Assembly: GCF_037023755.1 (NCBI RefSeq)
Contig: NZ_CP146100.1
Span: 1,676,501-1,740,500, forward strand
From: Saccharopolyspora sp. SCSIO 74807
Lineage (GTDB): Bacteria; Actinomycetota; Actinomycetes; Mycobacteriales; Pseudonocardiaceae
Length of the DNA: 64,000 nt
Direction of reading: 5' to 3'
Made by a program: the position numbers and the translations under genes. Positions 39,561 to 48,000 of the stretch are shown here, one piece after another (within the stretch, counting starts at the first letter, position 1; every line of letters begins with the position of its first letter). Under the pieces are notes generated by a model. That model was given only the letters and a program-made list of their open reading frames with translations, was not told where the DNA came from and did no database searches.

Positions 39561-40561
39561 CGGAGTCGAACGGAGCGGAGCGTGTTTCACGTGAAACCAA
39601 GGGGCGCGCTGTGGGCGGTATGCGCTTCCCGGCCGGCGGCGGAGAGAACGAGCAGTCGGTGAACTCCAACTTCTCCGCGGACGGTGTGGGCTGGACTCCG
39701 ATCATGGAGGAGGCCGAGCGGGCGACGCGGGTGCTGCACCCGGAGACGATGCAGCTTCCGCAGCCGGATCGGCGTCGAATCCTGACGGTCGCCAATCAGA
39801 AGGGCGGTGTCGGCAAGACGACCAGCACGGTGAACCTGGCAGCCGCGCTCGCCCTGCAAGGACTCAAGGTCCTCGTGATCGACCTCGACCCGCAGGGGAA
39901 CGCCAGCACCGCGTTGGGCGTGGACCACCGGTCCGGTGTTCCTTCGGTGTACGAGGTGCTGCTCGGGGAGATCAGCGTTGCGGACGCGGCGGCGCAGAGC
40001 GCCGAGTCGCCGAACCTGTACTGCATCCCGGCGACGATCGATCTGGCCGGCTCGGAAATCGAGTTGGTGACCATGGTCGCCCGCGAAGGCAGGCTGAAGG
40101 AAGCGCTTAAGTCGGATGCGGTGGATCAGGTGGCACCGGACTACGTGCTCATCGACTGCCCGCCGTCGCTGGGCCTGCTCACGGTGAACGCGATGGTGGC
40201 AGCCCACGAGGTGCTGATTCCGATCCAGTGCGAGTACTACGCGCTGGAGGGCCTCGGCCAGTTGCTCCGCAACATCGAACTGGTGCAGGCGCACCTGAAC
40301 CCCGCGCTCTGGGTCTCGACGATCGTGCTGACGATGTACGACGGCCGGACCAAGCTGGCGGATCAGGTGACCAACGAGGTACGCGGTCACTTCGGGGACC
40401 TGACCCTGCGAACGGTCATCCCGCGCAGCGTGAAGATCTCGGAGGCGCCCGGATTCGGTAGGACGGTGCTGACCTACGATCCTGGTTCACGGGGGTCGAT
40501 GAGTTACCTGGATGCGGCGAAGGAGATCGCCGAACGAGGTGTGGAGAGGAAGACGGCATGA
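39557..40561 (+). CDS. parA: ParA chromosome partitioning ATPase
   Basis: ParA forms DNA-bound gradients that move ParB-parS complexes. The 334-residue protein has a roughly 70-residue N-terminal extension, then the deviant Walker [15 protein letters not shown], the switch motif [15 protein letters not shown] and [17 protein letters not shown]. The extension contains VSRET, encoded by a perfect parS site. A GTG start coupled to rsmG was used; a later internal start is possible because the extension is not conserved in all ParA proteins. Confidence 0.95.
   Translation: MTESNGAERVSRETKGRAVGGMRFPAGGGENEQSVNSNFSADGVGWTPIMEEAERATRVLHPETMQLPQPDRRRILTVANQKGGVGKTTSTVNLAAALALQGLKVLVIDLDPQGNASTALGVDHRSGVPSVYEVLLGEISVADAAAQSAESPNLYCIPATIDLAGSEIELVTMVAREGRLKEALKSDAVDQVAPDYVLIDCPPSLGLLTVNAMVAAHEVLIPIQCEYYALEGLGQLLRNIELVQAHLNPALWVSTIVLTMYDGRTKLADQVTNEVRGHFGDLTLRTVIPRSVKISEAPGFGRTVLTYDPGSRGSMSYLDAAKEIAERGVERKTA
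39584..39597. repeat. parS: parS site 3 (perfect, inside parA)
   Basis: GTTTCACGTGAAAC is in the first 15 codons of parA and reads Val-Ser-Arg-Glu-Thr in frame. Confidence 0.95.
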
Positions 40562-41574
40562 CCGAACGCAAGGGTGGACTGGGTCGTGGGCTGGCCGCGC
40601 TCATCCCGAGCGGTCCGCCCGCAGAGGACGGTTCGCCGGACGGGGTAACCGTCCGGGGAGCCGGATTCAGTGCACCCTCCTCCCCCGCCGACGAGCCGGA
40701 CGTCCCGGAGCCGGTTTCACGTGAAACCGAGAGCGGGTCCGTCGCCGGTGCGGTTTACCGGGAGATCCCGACCTCCGCGATCACGCCGAACCCGCGGCAG
40801 CCACGCCAGGTCTTCGACGAAGAGGCGCTGAGCGAGCTGCAGCACTCGATCCGCGAGTTCGGCCTGATGCAGCCGATCGTCGTGCGCCAGGTGGAGTCCG
40901 GGCAGTTCGAGCTCATCATGGGCGAACGCCGCTGGCGGGCTTCGCAGCGAGCCGGCCTCGAAGTGCTTCCGGCGATCGTCCGGGAGACCCAGGACGACGC
41001 GCTGCTGCGCGATGCGTTGCTGGAGAACATCCACCGGGTGCAGCTGAATCCGTTGGAGGAAGCGTCGGCGTACCAGCAGCTGCTGGAGGAGTTCGACGTG
41101 ACGCACGACGAGCTGGCGGATCGGATCGGCCGGAGCCGCCCGGTCATCACGAACACGATCCGCTTGCTGCGGCTCCCCATGCCGGTGCAGCGCCGGGTCG
41201 CGGCCGGTGTGCTGTCCGCGGGACACGCGCGGGCGTTGCTCACGTTGGACGAGCCGGAGGGTCAGGAGGAGCTGGCGTCCCGGATCATCGCGGAGGGCCT
41301 GTCGGTTCGCGCGACCGAAGAGGCGGTCACGCTGAAGAAGGGCGAGTCCCCCGCGAAGCAGAAGTCGACCGCGCGCAAGCAGCTGCAGGCCCCCGGCTTG
41401 GAGGGGCTCGCGGACAAGCTCTCCGATCACTTCGACACGAAGGTCAAGGTGGATCTGGGCAAGCGGAAGGGCCGGATCGTGATCGAGTTCGGGTCGGTCG
41501 GTGACTTGGAGCGGCTGGCGGCGCTGTTGTTGCCCGATGGCGGTTCGCAGACCCGCGAGATCGATGAAGGATGA
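40558..41574 (+). CDS. parB: ParB chromosome partitioning CTPase/DNA-binding protein
   Basis: ParB loads at parS and spreads as a CTP-dependent clamp. The 338-residue protein has [17 protein letters not shown] (the conserved N-terminal ParA-stimulating motif), the CTP-binding region with NPRQPRQVF and [12 protein letters not shown], the helix-turn-helix with [19 protein letters not shown], and a C-terminal dimer domain with [17 protein letters not shown]. Between the first two lies a loop with VSRET, again a parS site. ATGA overlap with parA couples the two genes. Confidence 0.97.
   Translation: MTERKGGLGRGLAALIPSGPPAEDGSPDGVTVRGAGFSAPSSPADEPDVPEPVSRETESGSVAGAVYREIPTSAITPNPRQPRQVFDEEALSELQHSIREFGLMQPIVVRQVESGQFELIMGERRWRASQRAGLEVLPAIVRETQDDALLRDALLENIHRVQLNPLEEASAYQQLLEEFDVTHDELADRIGRSRPVITNTIRLLRLPMPVQRRVAAGVLSAGHARALLTLDEPEGQEELASRIIAEGLSVRATEEAVTLKKGESPAKQKSTARKQLQAPGLEGLADKLSDHFDTKVKVDLGKRKGRIVIEFGSVGDLERLAALLLPDGGSQTREIDEG
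40714..40727. repeat. parS: parS site 4 (perfect, inside parB)
   Basis: GTTTCACGTGAAAC lies about 157 bp into parB and reads Val-Ser-Arg-Glu-Thr in the ParB frame. Confidence 0.95.
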
Positions 41575-41686
41575 CTCGCGGGTCTTCCGTCACGGTGACG
41601 TTAGGAAATTCGCGCTGAATGTCCGCTTCTGCGCAGAGGTTCGCCGGGTTCGCGACTCCCCGAGTGTCCGTTGCTGATGGAACGTG

Positions 41687-41718
41687 GATCGACCGGATCT
41701 TCGGGGATCCGGTCGATC
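41687..41718. terminator. Perfect hairpin between convergent parB and ddl
   Basis: GATCGACCGGATC and GATCCGGTCGATC form 13 perfect pairs around TTCGGG. It lies about 110 bp after parB and 90 bp from the ddl stop and can serve both directions. Confidence 0.75.
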
Positions 41719-41788
41719 GGGATCAGCAGGCGGCGCGGCGAAGGGTTCGCCGGGCGGCGAGGTGAAGCTCGGCCGAGCGCCGATCGTG

Positions 41789-41802
41789 GTTTCACGTGAA
41801 AC
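41789..41802. repeat. parS: parS site 5 (perfect)
   Basis: GTTTCACGTGAAAC is placed immediately after the ddl stop codon in the parB-ddl gap. Confidence 0.95.
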
Positions 41803-41805
41803 CGA

Positions 41806-42756
41806 TCAGCTCGCGCGGTTGATCGCCTTCTCGACCAGATCGGCGAACACGTTCCCGAGCGAGTGCCCCGCGGCCTCGACGGCCATCGGCAGCAGCGAGG
41901 TCTCGGTCAGCCCGGGCGAGACGTTCACCTCGAGGAAGTGGACCGTGCCATCCCGGTCGATGATCGCGTCGGTGCGGGAGACGTCGCGCAGCCCGAGCAG
42001 CTTGTGCGCGGACACCGCCAACTCCCCTGCCCGCGCAGCTACTTCCGGATCCAGATCGGCCGGCGCCTCGTAGCTCGCGAGTCCGGCGGTGTAGCGCGCG
42101 GTGTAGTCGTAGACCCCGTCGGTGGTCTCGATCCGTACCGCAGGCAGCGCTTCCGGTCCGTCCGCGGTGTCCACGACGCCGATCGCCACCTCGACGCCTT
42201 CGACGAACTGCTCGACCAGCACGGTGTCCCCGTACGAAAGCGCACCGACCATCGCCGACGGCAGCTCCGATGCCTCGCGGACGACCCGCGCGCCGAGTGC
42301 CGAACCACCCTGGTCCGGCTTGAGCATCAGCGGCAGACCCAGCTTCGCGACCAGCGCGTCCAACACGGACTGCGCGCCGAGCTCGCGGAAGGTGGCGTGC
42401 GGAAGTACGACCCAGTCCGGAGTGCTCAACCCGGCGCGGGCGAGTTCGGCCTTGGCGGTCGGCTTGTCCCAGGCGCGGCGGCACGCGCGCGGGTCGGTGC
42501 CCACGTACGGCACGCCGAGCATGTCCAGCACCGACTGCACGGCGCCGTTCTCACCTTCGCCACCGTGCAGGGCGATCACCACGGCATCCGGCCGCTCGTC
42601 CTGGACGCGTGCGACCAGGCGGGAATCGGCGTCCCACTCCCCCACGGTCATCCCGACCGAGCGCAGCGCGGTGGACAGGCGTCGCCCCGAACGCAGCGAA
42701 ACCTCACGCTCGTGCGAAAGCCCACCGGAGAGCACGGCGACCCAACGATCGGACAC
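41806..42756 (-). CDS. ddl: D-alanine-D-alanine ligase family protein
   Basis: The ATP-grasp enzyme joins two D-alanines for peptidoglycan stems. The 316-residue protein shows VAVLSGGLSHEREVSLRSG, ALHGGEGENGAVQSVLDMLG, the ATP-binding LMLKPDQGGSALGARVV, VLVEQFVEGVEVAIGVV, and the metal-binding ending FLEVNVSPGLTETSLLP. It is shorter than classic Ddl (about 350-370), so it may be a second ligase with a different partner preference. GTG at 42756 has only a weak GGGGTG upstream. It converges on parB. Confidence 0.9.
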   Translation of the reverse strand: MSDRWVAVLSGGLSHEREVSLRSGRRLSTALRSVGMTVGEWDADSRLVARVQDERPDAVVIALHGGEGENGAVQSVLDMLGVPYVGTDPRACRRAWDKPTAKAELARAGLSTPDWVVLPHATFRELGAQSVLDALVAKLGLPLMLKPDQGGSALGARVVREASELPSAMVGALSYGDTVLVEQFVEGVEVAIGVVDTADGPEALPAVRIETTDGVYDYTARYTAGLASYEAPADLDPEVAARAGELAVSAHKLLGLRDVSRTDAIIDRDGTVHFLEVNVSPGLTETSLLPMAVEAAGHSLGNVFADLVEKAINRAS

Positions 42757-42782
42757 TAGTCGAAACACCCCTGAAAGTAAGC

Positions 42783-42811
42783 GTCCACTGCGCACGAGGT
42801 GCGCAGTGGAC
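42783..42811 (-). terminator. Perfect hairpin downstream of the aminotransferase gene
   Basis: GTCCACTGCGCAC and GTGCGCAGTGGAC form 13 perfect pairs around GAG. It lies 28 bases after the aminotransferase stop and just ahead of ddl. No T tract. Confidence 0.75.
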
Positions 42812-42838
42812 CGATCGGATCGTGCGGCCGGAACGAGG

Positions 42839-44200
42839 TTACGCGGTGTCCGGCGACGGAGCTTCGGGGCCGGAGACCTCCCGCTGCGGAACCGTGCCGA
42901 AGGTCTGCACGAGCTCCCGCTCTTCGGTGAGCGTGTTCGCCAGCCTGCGGACGCCTTCCCGGATTCGTTCCGGCGTCGGGAAGCAGTAGGACAGCCGCAT
43001 CTGCCTGCCGCCGAGCGAGTCGGCGTAGAAGCCGGTACCGGAGGCGTAGGCCACCCGCTGGGTGACCGCCCGCGGCAGCATCGCCTTCGTGTCAACGCCT
43101 TCCGGCGCGGTCAGCCACACGTAGAAGCCGCCGTCCGGCTTGGTCCAGGAACAGCCATCAGGCATGTGCTGCTCCAGCGCGCCGAGCATCGCATCGCGGC
43201 GCTCGCGGTACTGCTCGCGGAACGTTTTGATCTGGCCTTCCCAGTCGTGCGTGCTCAGGTACCGCGAGACGATCATCTGGTTCAGCGTGGGCGGGCACAA
43301 CGTCGCCGATTCGGCGGCCAGCACGAGCTTCTCGCGCACCGCGTGCGGGGCCAGCACCCAGCCGACCCGCAGGCCGGAAGCGAAGGTCTTGGAGAACGAA
43401 CCGAGGTAGACCACGTTCTCCGGGTCCAAGCTGCGCAGCGCCGGGTAGGTCTGCCCGCTGAACCCGAGCAGTCCGTACGGGTTGTCCTCCAGCACCAGGA
43501 TGTCGTGCTGCCTGCAGATCTCCAGGATCTCGGCGCGGCGCTGCACGGCGAGCGTCACGCCACCGGGGTTGTGGAAGTTCGGGATCGTGTAGAGGAACTT
43601 GATCCGCTCCCCGCGACTGGTGACTTCGGCGATGGCGTGCCGCAGCGCCTCCGGCTGCAGCCCGTCGTCGTCCATCGCCACGTGCACGACTTTCGCCTCG
43701 TAAGCGGCGAAGGAGCCGAGCGCACCGACGTAGGAGGGGCCCTCGGCGAGGACCACGTCCCCGGGGTCGCAGAACAGCCTGGTGACCATGTCCAGCGCCA
43801 TCTGGGATCCGACCGTGACCATGACGTCGTCCGGGTGCCCGGAGACGCCCTCCAGCGCCATGATCTCGCAGATCTGCTCGCGCAGTTCCGGCACGCCGTG
43901 CGCGGAGCCGTACTGCAAGGCGGCCTGGCCGTCATCCGCGATCAACCGGCCGACCTCGGAGGCCAGCGAGTCCAGCGGGAGCGCGGCGAGGTTCGGCATC
44001 CCCCCGGCGAGCGAGACGACCTCGGGGCGGCTGGCCACGGCGAACAGTGCGCGGATCTCGGACGCGGTCATGCCCGCGGTGCGCGCGGCGTACCGGTCGC
44101 GGTGCGCGTCGAGGTTGCGCGCCGTGCCTGCCTGCTGCGGAGCGGCTTCCGTTCGCTGCTCCGGCTGAGGATCGTTCGGGGTGCTGCCGTGGTCGGACAT
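42839..44200 (-). CDS. PLP-dependent class I/II aminotransferase
   Basis: The 453-residue protein belongs to the fold-type I group that includes 2-aminoadipate (LysN-like) aminotransferases and lacks the GntR domain of MocR proteins. It has VVSLAGGMPNLAALP, MVTVGSQMALDMVTRLF, LYTIPNFHNPGGVTL, DNPYGLLGF and the PLP-lysine region GSFSKTFASGLRVGW. The substrate cannot be told from sequence. The first about 45 residues are hydrophilic. It is transcribed away from the GNAT gene and sits upstream of ddl on the same strand but separated by a hairpin. Confidence 0.87.
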   Translation of the reverse strand: MSDHGSTPNDPQPEQRTEAAPQQAGTARNLDAHRDRYAARTAGMTASEIRALFAVASRPEVVSLAGGMPNLAALPLDSLASEVGRLIADDGQAALQYGSAHGVPELREQICEIMALEGVSGHPDDVMVTVGSQMALDMVTRLFCDPGDVVLAEGPSYVGALGSFAAYEAKVVHVAMDDDGLQPEALRHAIAEVTSRGERIKFLYTIPNFHNPGGVTLAVQRRAEILEICRQHDILVLEDNPYGLLGFSGQTYPALRSLDPENVVYLGSFSKTFASGLRVGWVLAPHAVREKLVLAAESATLCPPTLNQMIVSRYLSTHDWEGQIKTFREQYRERRDAMLGALEQHMPDGCSWTKPDGGFYVWLTAPEGVDTKAMLPRAVTQRVAYASGTGFYADSLGGRQMRLSYCFPTPERIREGVRRLANTLTEERELVQTFGTVPQREVSGPEAPSPDTA

Positions 44201-44269
44201 TCCGCGCTCCGGGGTTCGGGTGTGCGCTGGGGAGCTCGTCTCCTGTTACCGCTAGGCGACGGTCGCGCG

Positions 44270-44275
44270 ATTCTA
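44270..44275 (-). promoter_or_regulatory. Candidate -10 element for the aminotransferase gene
   Basis: TAGAAT on the minus strand fits the -10 consensus and lies 70 bp before the ATG at 44200. No consensus -35 is seen. On the plus strand TATCCT at 44408-44413 could serve the divergent GNAT gene. Confidence 0.4.
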
Positions 44276-44468
44276 TCTGTGCTATCGCGCCCGGGGACCG
44301 TTCGTGTAACGGGCGCCTCGCTGAAACCGGATCGACGGTAACCCATCTCACCAGTGCGGGGGACGCTGGGAAGGGTGGGGAACTTCCGGCGGCCGGTCGT
44401 GGCGGCATATCCTGACCACGTCCCCACCTGCCTGAGCGCGGGTTCTCGCGGGTTTCGCAGGAGGTCAG

Positions 44469-45089
44469 GTGTCGCGACGCGTTGTGGGCGTCACGCTGGA
44501 CAACCTCGACCACCTGCCTCGGACGTGCCGACGCTGCGTGTTCTGGGAGCTGGCTCCGCACATCCGGGAGCAGGCGGAGGAGTTCGGTGAGACCGAGTTC
44601 GAGAAGGAAGCGTGGGTCTCGAACGTACTGCTCGACTGGGGATCCTGCGGCCGCATCCTCTACATCGACAACGTTCCCGCCGGGTACGCGCTCTACGCGC
44701 CGCCCGCGGTGGTACCGCGCGCGGCCGCCTTTCCGAGCGGGCCGATCAGCGCGGACGCGGTGCTGCTGACGGCGCTGCGGGTCGTCGGCGATTTCGAGCA
44801 CGGCGGACTCGGACGGGTGCTGGTGCAGAACGTCGCCAAGGACCTCACCCGGCGCGGTGTGCGTGCGATCGAAGCCTTCGGTGACCTGCATGAGGACGCC
44901 GGTGGATGCGTGATCCCGGCCGGGTTCTTGCAGCAGGTCGGCTTCAAGACGGTCCAGCAGCACCCGAAGTGGCCGCGGCTGCGGCTGGAGCTGCGCACCG
45001 CGATCTCGTGGAAGGAAGATGTGGAGGCAGCGCTGGAACGCCTGCTCGGCACGGTGTCGGTGCGGACCGCGGAGCCCGCGCTCGGCTGA
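44469..45089 (+). CDS. GNAT-family N-acetyltransferase (Rv3916c type)
   Basis: The 206-residue protein has a GNAT-like core: YIDNVPAGYALYAPP as the beta strand before the cofactor site and LRVVGDFEHGGLGRVLVQNVAKDL with the acetyl-CoA loop (GGLGRVL). The N-terminal segment has a Cys pair (CRRC) followed by the WELAPHIREQAEEFGE helix. It fills the position of Rv3916c beside cwlM; substrate unknown. GTG at 44469 has GCAGGAGG four bases upstream. Confidence 0.8.
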   Translation: MSRRVVGVTLDNLDHLPRTCRRCVFWELAPHIREQAEEFGETEFEKEAWVSNVLLDWGSCGRILYIDNVPAGYALYAPPAVVPRAAAFPSGPISADAVLLTALRVVGDFEHGGLGRVLVQNVAKDLTRRGVRAIEAFGDLHEDAGGCVIPAGFLQQVGFKTVQQHPKWPRLRLELRTAISWKEDVEAALERLLGTVSVRTAEPALG

Positions 45090-45095
45090 GGGCGC

Positions 45096-46253
45096 TCAGG
45101 CGCCTTCGGCGCGGGCGAGTTCGTGCCGGAGCAGGTCGTCGAAGGTGAACGTCCCCGTCGGCTGGTCGTCCTGGCCGAGCAGGTAGAGCCGCTTCACCGC
45201 CACCAGCAGTCCCTCCGCGATGACGTCCCGGAACGCCGGGTCGAGCAGCCGCCGCCGGTCCTCGGCGTTGGTGAGGTAGCCGATCTCGGTGCGCACTGCG
45301 GGCATCCGGGTCAGCCGCAGGACTTCCCAGGTCTTCGGGTGCAGCCGGCCGTCCAGCATGCCGGTGCGAGCGGCGATCTCCCGCTGGATGAAACCGCCCA
45401 GCGCCTCCCCGACCGTGGAGGTCGTGCCGTTGCCGGTGCCGAAGTGGAAGCTGGCCACGCCCTGCGCGGCGGGCGCGGAGTTCGCGTCCATGTGCAGCGA
45501 CACGAACAGGTCCGCGCCGGCCTGGTTGGCGAAGTCGGCGCGATCGGCCTCGGGCGGGCAGGCGTGCGGGCCGCGGGAGATCAACGCTTCCATCCCGGTG
45601 GCCACCATCCGGCCTTCGAGGCGGCGCACCAGGTCCCAGGCGAGATCGGCCTCGCTGACGCCGCCGACCGTCACACCGCGGTCGGTGCCGCCGTGCCCCG
45701 GGTCGAGCACGATCCGCTTACCGCGCAGCAGCGGGCCGGAACGCCGGACCTTCTCTTGTTCGCGCAGGTAGACGGGGCGTCCGCCGCGCACCTTGGGGGC
45801 GAGTTGCTTGAGCGCGCGCAGCGTTCCCGGGCCGCAGATGCCGTCCGAGTTGAGCCCGTAGTCGCGTTGGAAGCTGCGCAGCGCGTGCTCGGTCTGCCAG
45901 CCGAAGATGCCGTCCGGGCGCCCCGCGTCGAAACCGAGCTCGAGCAGCCGTTCCTGCAGCGCGAACACGTCGTCCCCGCTGACCGGTTTGGACACCAGGT
46001 AGGCCAGCGAGCGGTCGCCGAGCTGCCAGCGCGCATCGGTCAGCGCGCGGTAGGTGGCGGGGCCGACGACGCCGTCGGTGATCAGGCCGCGGCGCTGCTG
46101 GAAGACGTGCACCGCGTGTTCCACCGCTGCGTCGAAAGTCGCGGGCCCGGGGGCGGCCGCACCTTCGGGGGCGGGAAGCAGACCCAGCGCAGCAAGGGTG
46201 TTCCTGATCTCGGCAACGGCCGGACCGACGTCACCGCGGTGGAGCAGCTGCAT
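45096..46253 (-). CDS. cwlM: CwlM: N-acetylmuramoyl-L-alanine amidase-like cell-wall regulator
   Basis: In mycobacteria CwlM, once phosphorylated by PknB, activates MurA and binds MurJ. The 385-residue protein has two peptidoglycan-binding domains (about 5-75 and 90-150) and an amidase_3 domain with zinc ligands His187 (DPGHGG), Glu201 (SEADLA), His254 (SLHMDAN) and catalytic-type Glu323 (RTEIGYLTN). There is no signal peptide, as expected for cytoplasmic CwlM. The tail PTGTFTFDDLL offers Thr366, Thr368 and Thr370, the region that PknB modifies in relatives. ATG at 46253 has GAGGAG three bases upstream. Confidence 0.93.
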   Translation of the reverse strand: MQLLHRGDVGPAVAEIRNTLAALGLLPAPEGAAAPGPATFDAAVEHAVHVFQQRRGLITDGVVGPATYRALTDARWQLGDRSLAYLVSKPVSGDDVFALQERLLELGFDAGRPDGIFGWQTEHALRSFQRDYGLNSDGICGPGTLRALKQLAPKVRGGRPVYLREQEKVRRSGPLLRGKRIVLDPGHGGTDRGVTVGGVSEADLAWDLVRRLEGRMVATGMEALISRGPHACPPEADRADFANQAGADLFVSLHMDANSAPAAQGVASFHFGTGNGTTSTVGEALGGFIQREIAARTGMLDGRLHPKTWEVLRLTRMPAVRTEIGYLTNAEDRRRLLDPAFRDVIAEGLLVAVKRLYLLGQDDQPTGTFTFDDLLRHELARAEGA

Positions 46254-46434
46254 GCACTCCTCGCTCGATTCAGGCGCCGGTGCGGAGCCGGCGCGAAGGA
46301 CGGTCGTTCTCCCCCGATATCCACTTTTGGTGGAAAACGAGTTCAGATGCGAACCCAATCAGTTCATTGTGCCTTGCCCGACTCGCACCGGCGCTGCGGC
46401 CCGCGCACAGGCCGACGCAGTCGGTGCGAACGAC

Positions 46435-46470
46435 GCCGACCCCGCCGAGCCGGAGCTCAGCGGGGTCGGC
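46435..46470 (-). terminator. Terminator downstream of trxA
   Basis: GCCGACCCCGC pairs with GCGGGGTCGGC, with an inner GAGC/GCTC stem around CGGA. It lies 30 bases after the trxA stop and before cwlM. Confidence 0.75.
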
Positions 46471-46500
46471 GAACGAGGAAACGTCCCGGTCAGGAACGGA

Positions 46501-46827
46501 TCACAGGTAGTCCTCCAGGTCGGACAGCAGCGCCGCCTTCGGCTTCGCGCCGACGATCTGCTTGACCGGCTCGCCGTCCTTGAACAGCAGCAGCGTGGGC
46601 ACGCTCATCACCTGGTAGTCGCGGGCGACCGACGGGTTCTGGTCGATGTCCAGCTTCGCCACGGTGATCTTGTCCGGGTTCTCGTCGGCGATCTCCTCCA
46701 GCACCGGGGCGACCATCTTGCAGGGGCCGCACCAGGTCGCCCAGAAGTCGACCAGTACGGGCTTGTCGCTGCCCAGTACGTCGGACTTGAACGAGTTGGC
46801 GTCGACGGTCACGGTGTTGCCGGCCAT
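46501..46827 (-). CDS. trxA: Thioredoxin
   Basis: The 108-residue protein is a classical thioredoxin: VLVDFWATWCGPCKMVAP with the redox WCGPC, and the cis-Pro motif VMSVPTLLLFKDG. It reduces protein disulfides using electrons from the adjacent thioredoxin reductase. ATG at 46827 has GAGGGAG six bases upstream; a second ATG two codons earlier abuts that site and is less likely. It follows trxB by 44 bp. Confidence 0.97.
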   Translation of the reverse strand: MAGNTVTVDANSFKSDVLGSDKPVLVDFWATWCGPCKMVAPVLEEIADENPDKITVAKLDIDQNPSVARDYQVMSVPTLLLFKDGEPVKQIVGAKPKAALLSDLEDYL

Positions 46828-46871
46828 GTTCATCTCCCTCGTGCGTGTGTCGTCGGGTCGTCGTGCGCTGG

Positions 46872-47879
46872 TCAGCGCGCGGCGGCGGTTTCGGAGGTCG
46901 GCGCGTAGCCACCGCCTGCGTGTTCGGGCGCGACGTGGGCCGCGCCGGAGACCTCCTGCTCGGCCAGCCAGCGTTCGGCGTCCATCGCCGCGGAGCAGCC
47001 GGAGCCGGCCGCGGTGACGGCCTGCCGGTAGGTCCGGTCGACCAGATCGCCCGCGGCGAACACCCCGGGGATGCCGGTGTGCGTGGTGGGCTGCTGGACG
47101 GCCACGTAGCCCTCTTCGTCGAGCTGCAGCTGGTCCCGGACGAGCTCGCTGCGCGGGTCGTGCCCGATCGCCACGAACATGCCGGTGACGTCCAGCTCGG
47201 ATTCCTCGTCGCTGACCGTGTCGCGCAGCTTCAGGCCGGTCACGGCGGTGTCGCCGAGGACCTCGTCGACCGCGGCGTTGGTGCGCCAGCGGATCTTCTC
47301 GTTGGCCTTGGCCCGCTCCAGCATGATCTTGGACGCGCGGAACTCGTCGCGCCGGTGGATGATCGTGACCGTGTCGGCGAACTTGGTGAGGAACGTGGCC
47401 TCCTCCATCGCCGAGTCACCGCCACCGATCACGGCGATGTGCTGCTCGCGGAAGAAGAAGCCGTCGCAGGTCGCGCAGGCCGAGACCCCGTGCCCGAGCA
47501 GCTTCTCCTCGCCCGGTACGCCGAGGTAGCGGGCGGCGGCGCCCATCGCGAGCACGATCGCCTTCGCGCGGTACTCCACCCCGTTCGCGACGACCGTCTT
47601 CACATCGCCTTCGAGGTCGATGCTCTCCACGTCCTCGGTGCGCAGCTCCCCGCCGAAGCGCTTGGCCTGCTCGCGCATCTGCTCCATGAGTTCGGGACCC
47701 ATGATGCCGTCCCGGAAACCGGGGTAGTTCTCCACGTCGGTGGTGGTCATGAGCGCCCCACCGAACTGCGTGCCCTCGAAGATCAGTGGCTGCAGCTCCG
47801 CCCGCGCGGCATACACCGCAGCGGTGTACCCAGCGGGGCCGGAGCCCACGATGATGAGGTTGCGGACGTCGCCAGTCAC
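46872..47879 (-). CDS. trxB: Thioredoxin reductase
   Basis: The flavoenzyme passes electrons from NADPH to thioredoxin. The 335-residue protein shows [20 protein letters not shown] (FAD), the redox pair CATC in [12 protein letters not shown], the NADPH motif [14 protein letters not shown] and [23 protein letters not shown]. The C-terminal 20 residues are extra and unstructured. GTG at 47879 has GGAAGGGG close upstream. An ECF-type promoter lies about 60-90 bp before it. Confidence 0.97.
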   Translation of the reverse strand: MTGDVRNLIIVGSGPAGYTAAVYAARAELQPLIFEGTQFGGALMTTTDVENYPGFRDGIMGPELMEQMREQAKRFGGELRTEDVESIDLEGDVKTVVANGVEYRAKAIVLAMGAAARYLGVPGEEKLLGHGVSACATCDGFFFREQHIAVIGGGDSAMEEATFLTKFADTVTIIHRRDEFRASKIMLERAKANEKIRWRTNAAVDEVLGDTAVTGLKLRDTVSDEESELDVTGMFVAIGHDPRSELVRDQLQLDEEGYVAVQQPTTHTGIPGVFAAGDLVDRTYRQAVTAAGSGCSAAMDAERWLAEQEVSGAAHVAPEHAGGGYAPTSETAAAR

Positions 47880-47940
47880 CGCGCCCCTTCCGTTGTCGCG
47901 TGCTGCCCGCCGTGCTCCGAAGCGCGAGCGCATCCGGGTC

Positions 47941-47967
47941 AACGCGATCCTAGGCAGGTGTGTTCCC
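47941..47967 (-). promoter_or_regulatory. ECF sigma (sigma-R/sigma-H type) promoter candidate for trxB-trxA
   Basis: On the minus strand GGGAAC is followed, 18 bases after the GGAAC core, by GTT. This matches the GGAAY-N18-GTT pattern of thiol-stress sigma factors (SigR of Streptomyces, SigH of Mycobacterium), which control trxB in those genera. The start codon is 61 bases downstream of the GTT. Confidence 0.65.
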
Positions 47968-48000
47968 GAATCCGCCGCGCCGTGACGGGCCGGACCCCGC

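Noticed and set aside
46290-46340. TCCAC-CAAAA-GTGGA dyad (minus strand) before cwlM as an operator
   Set aside because: Five-base arms with a five-base spacer are within chance for this much sequence, and no promoter element is clearly placed with it.
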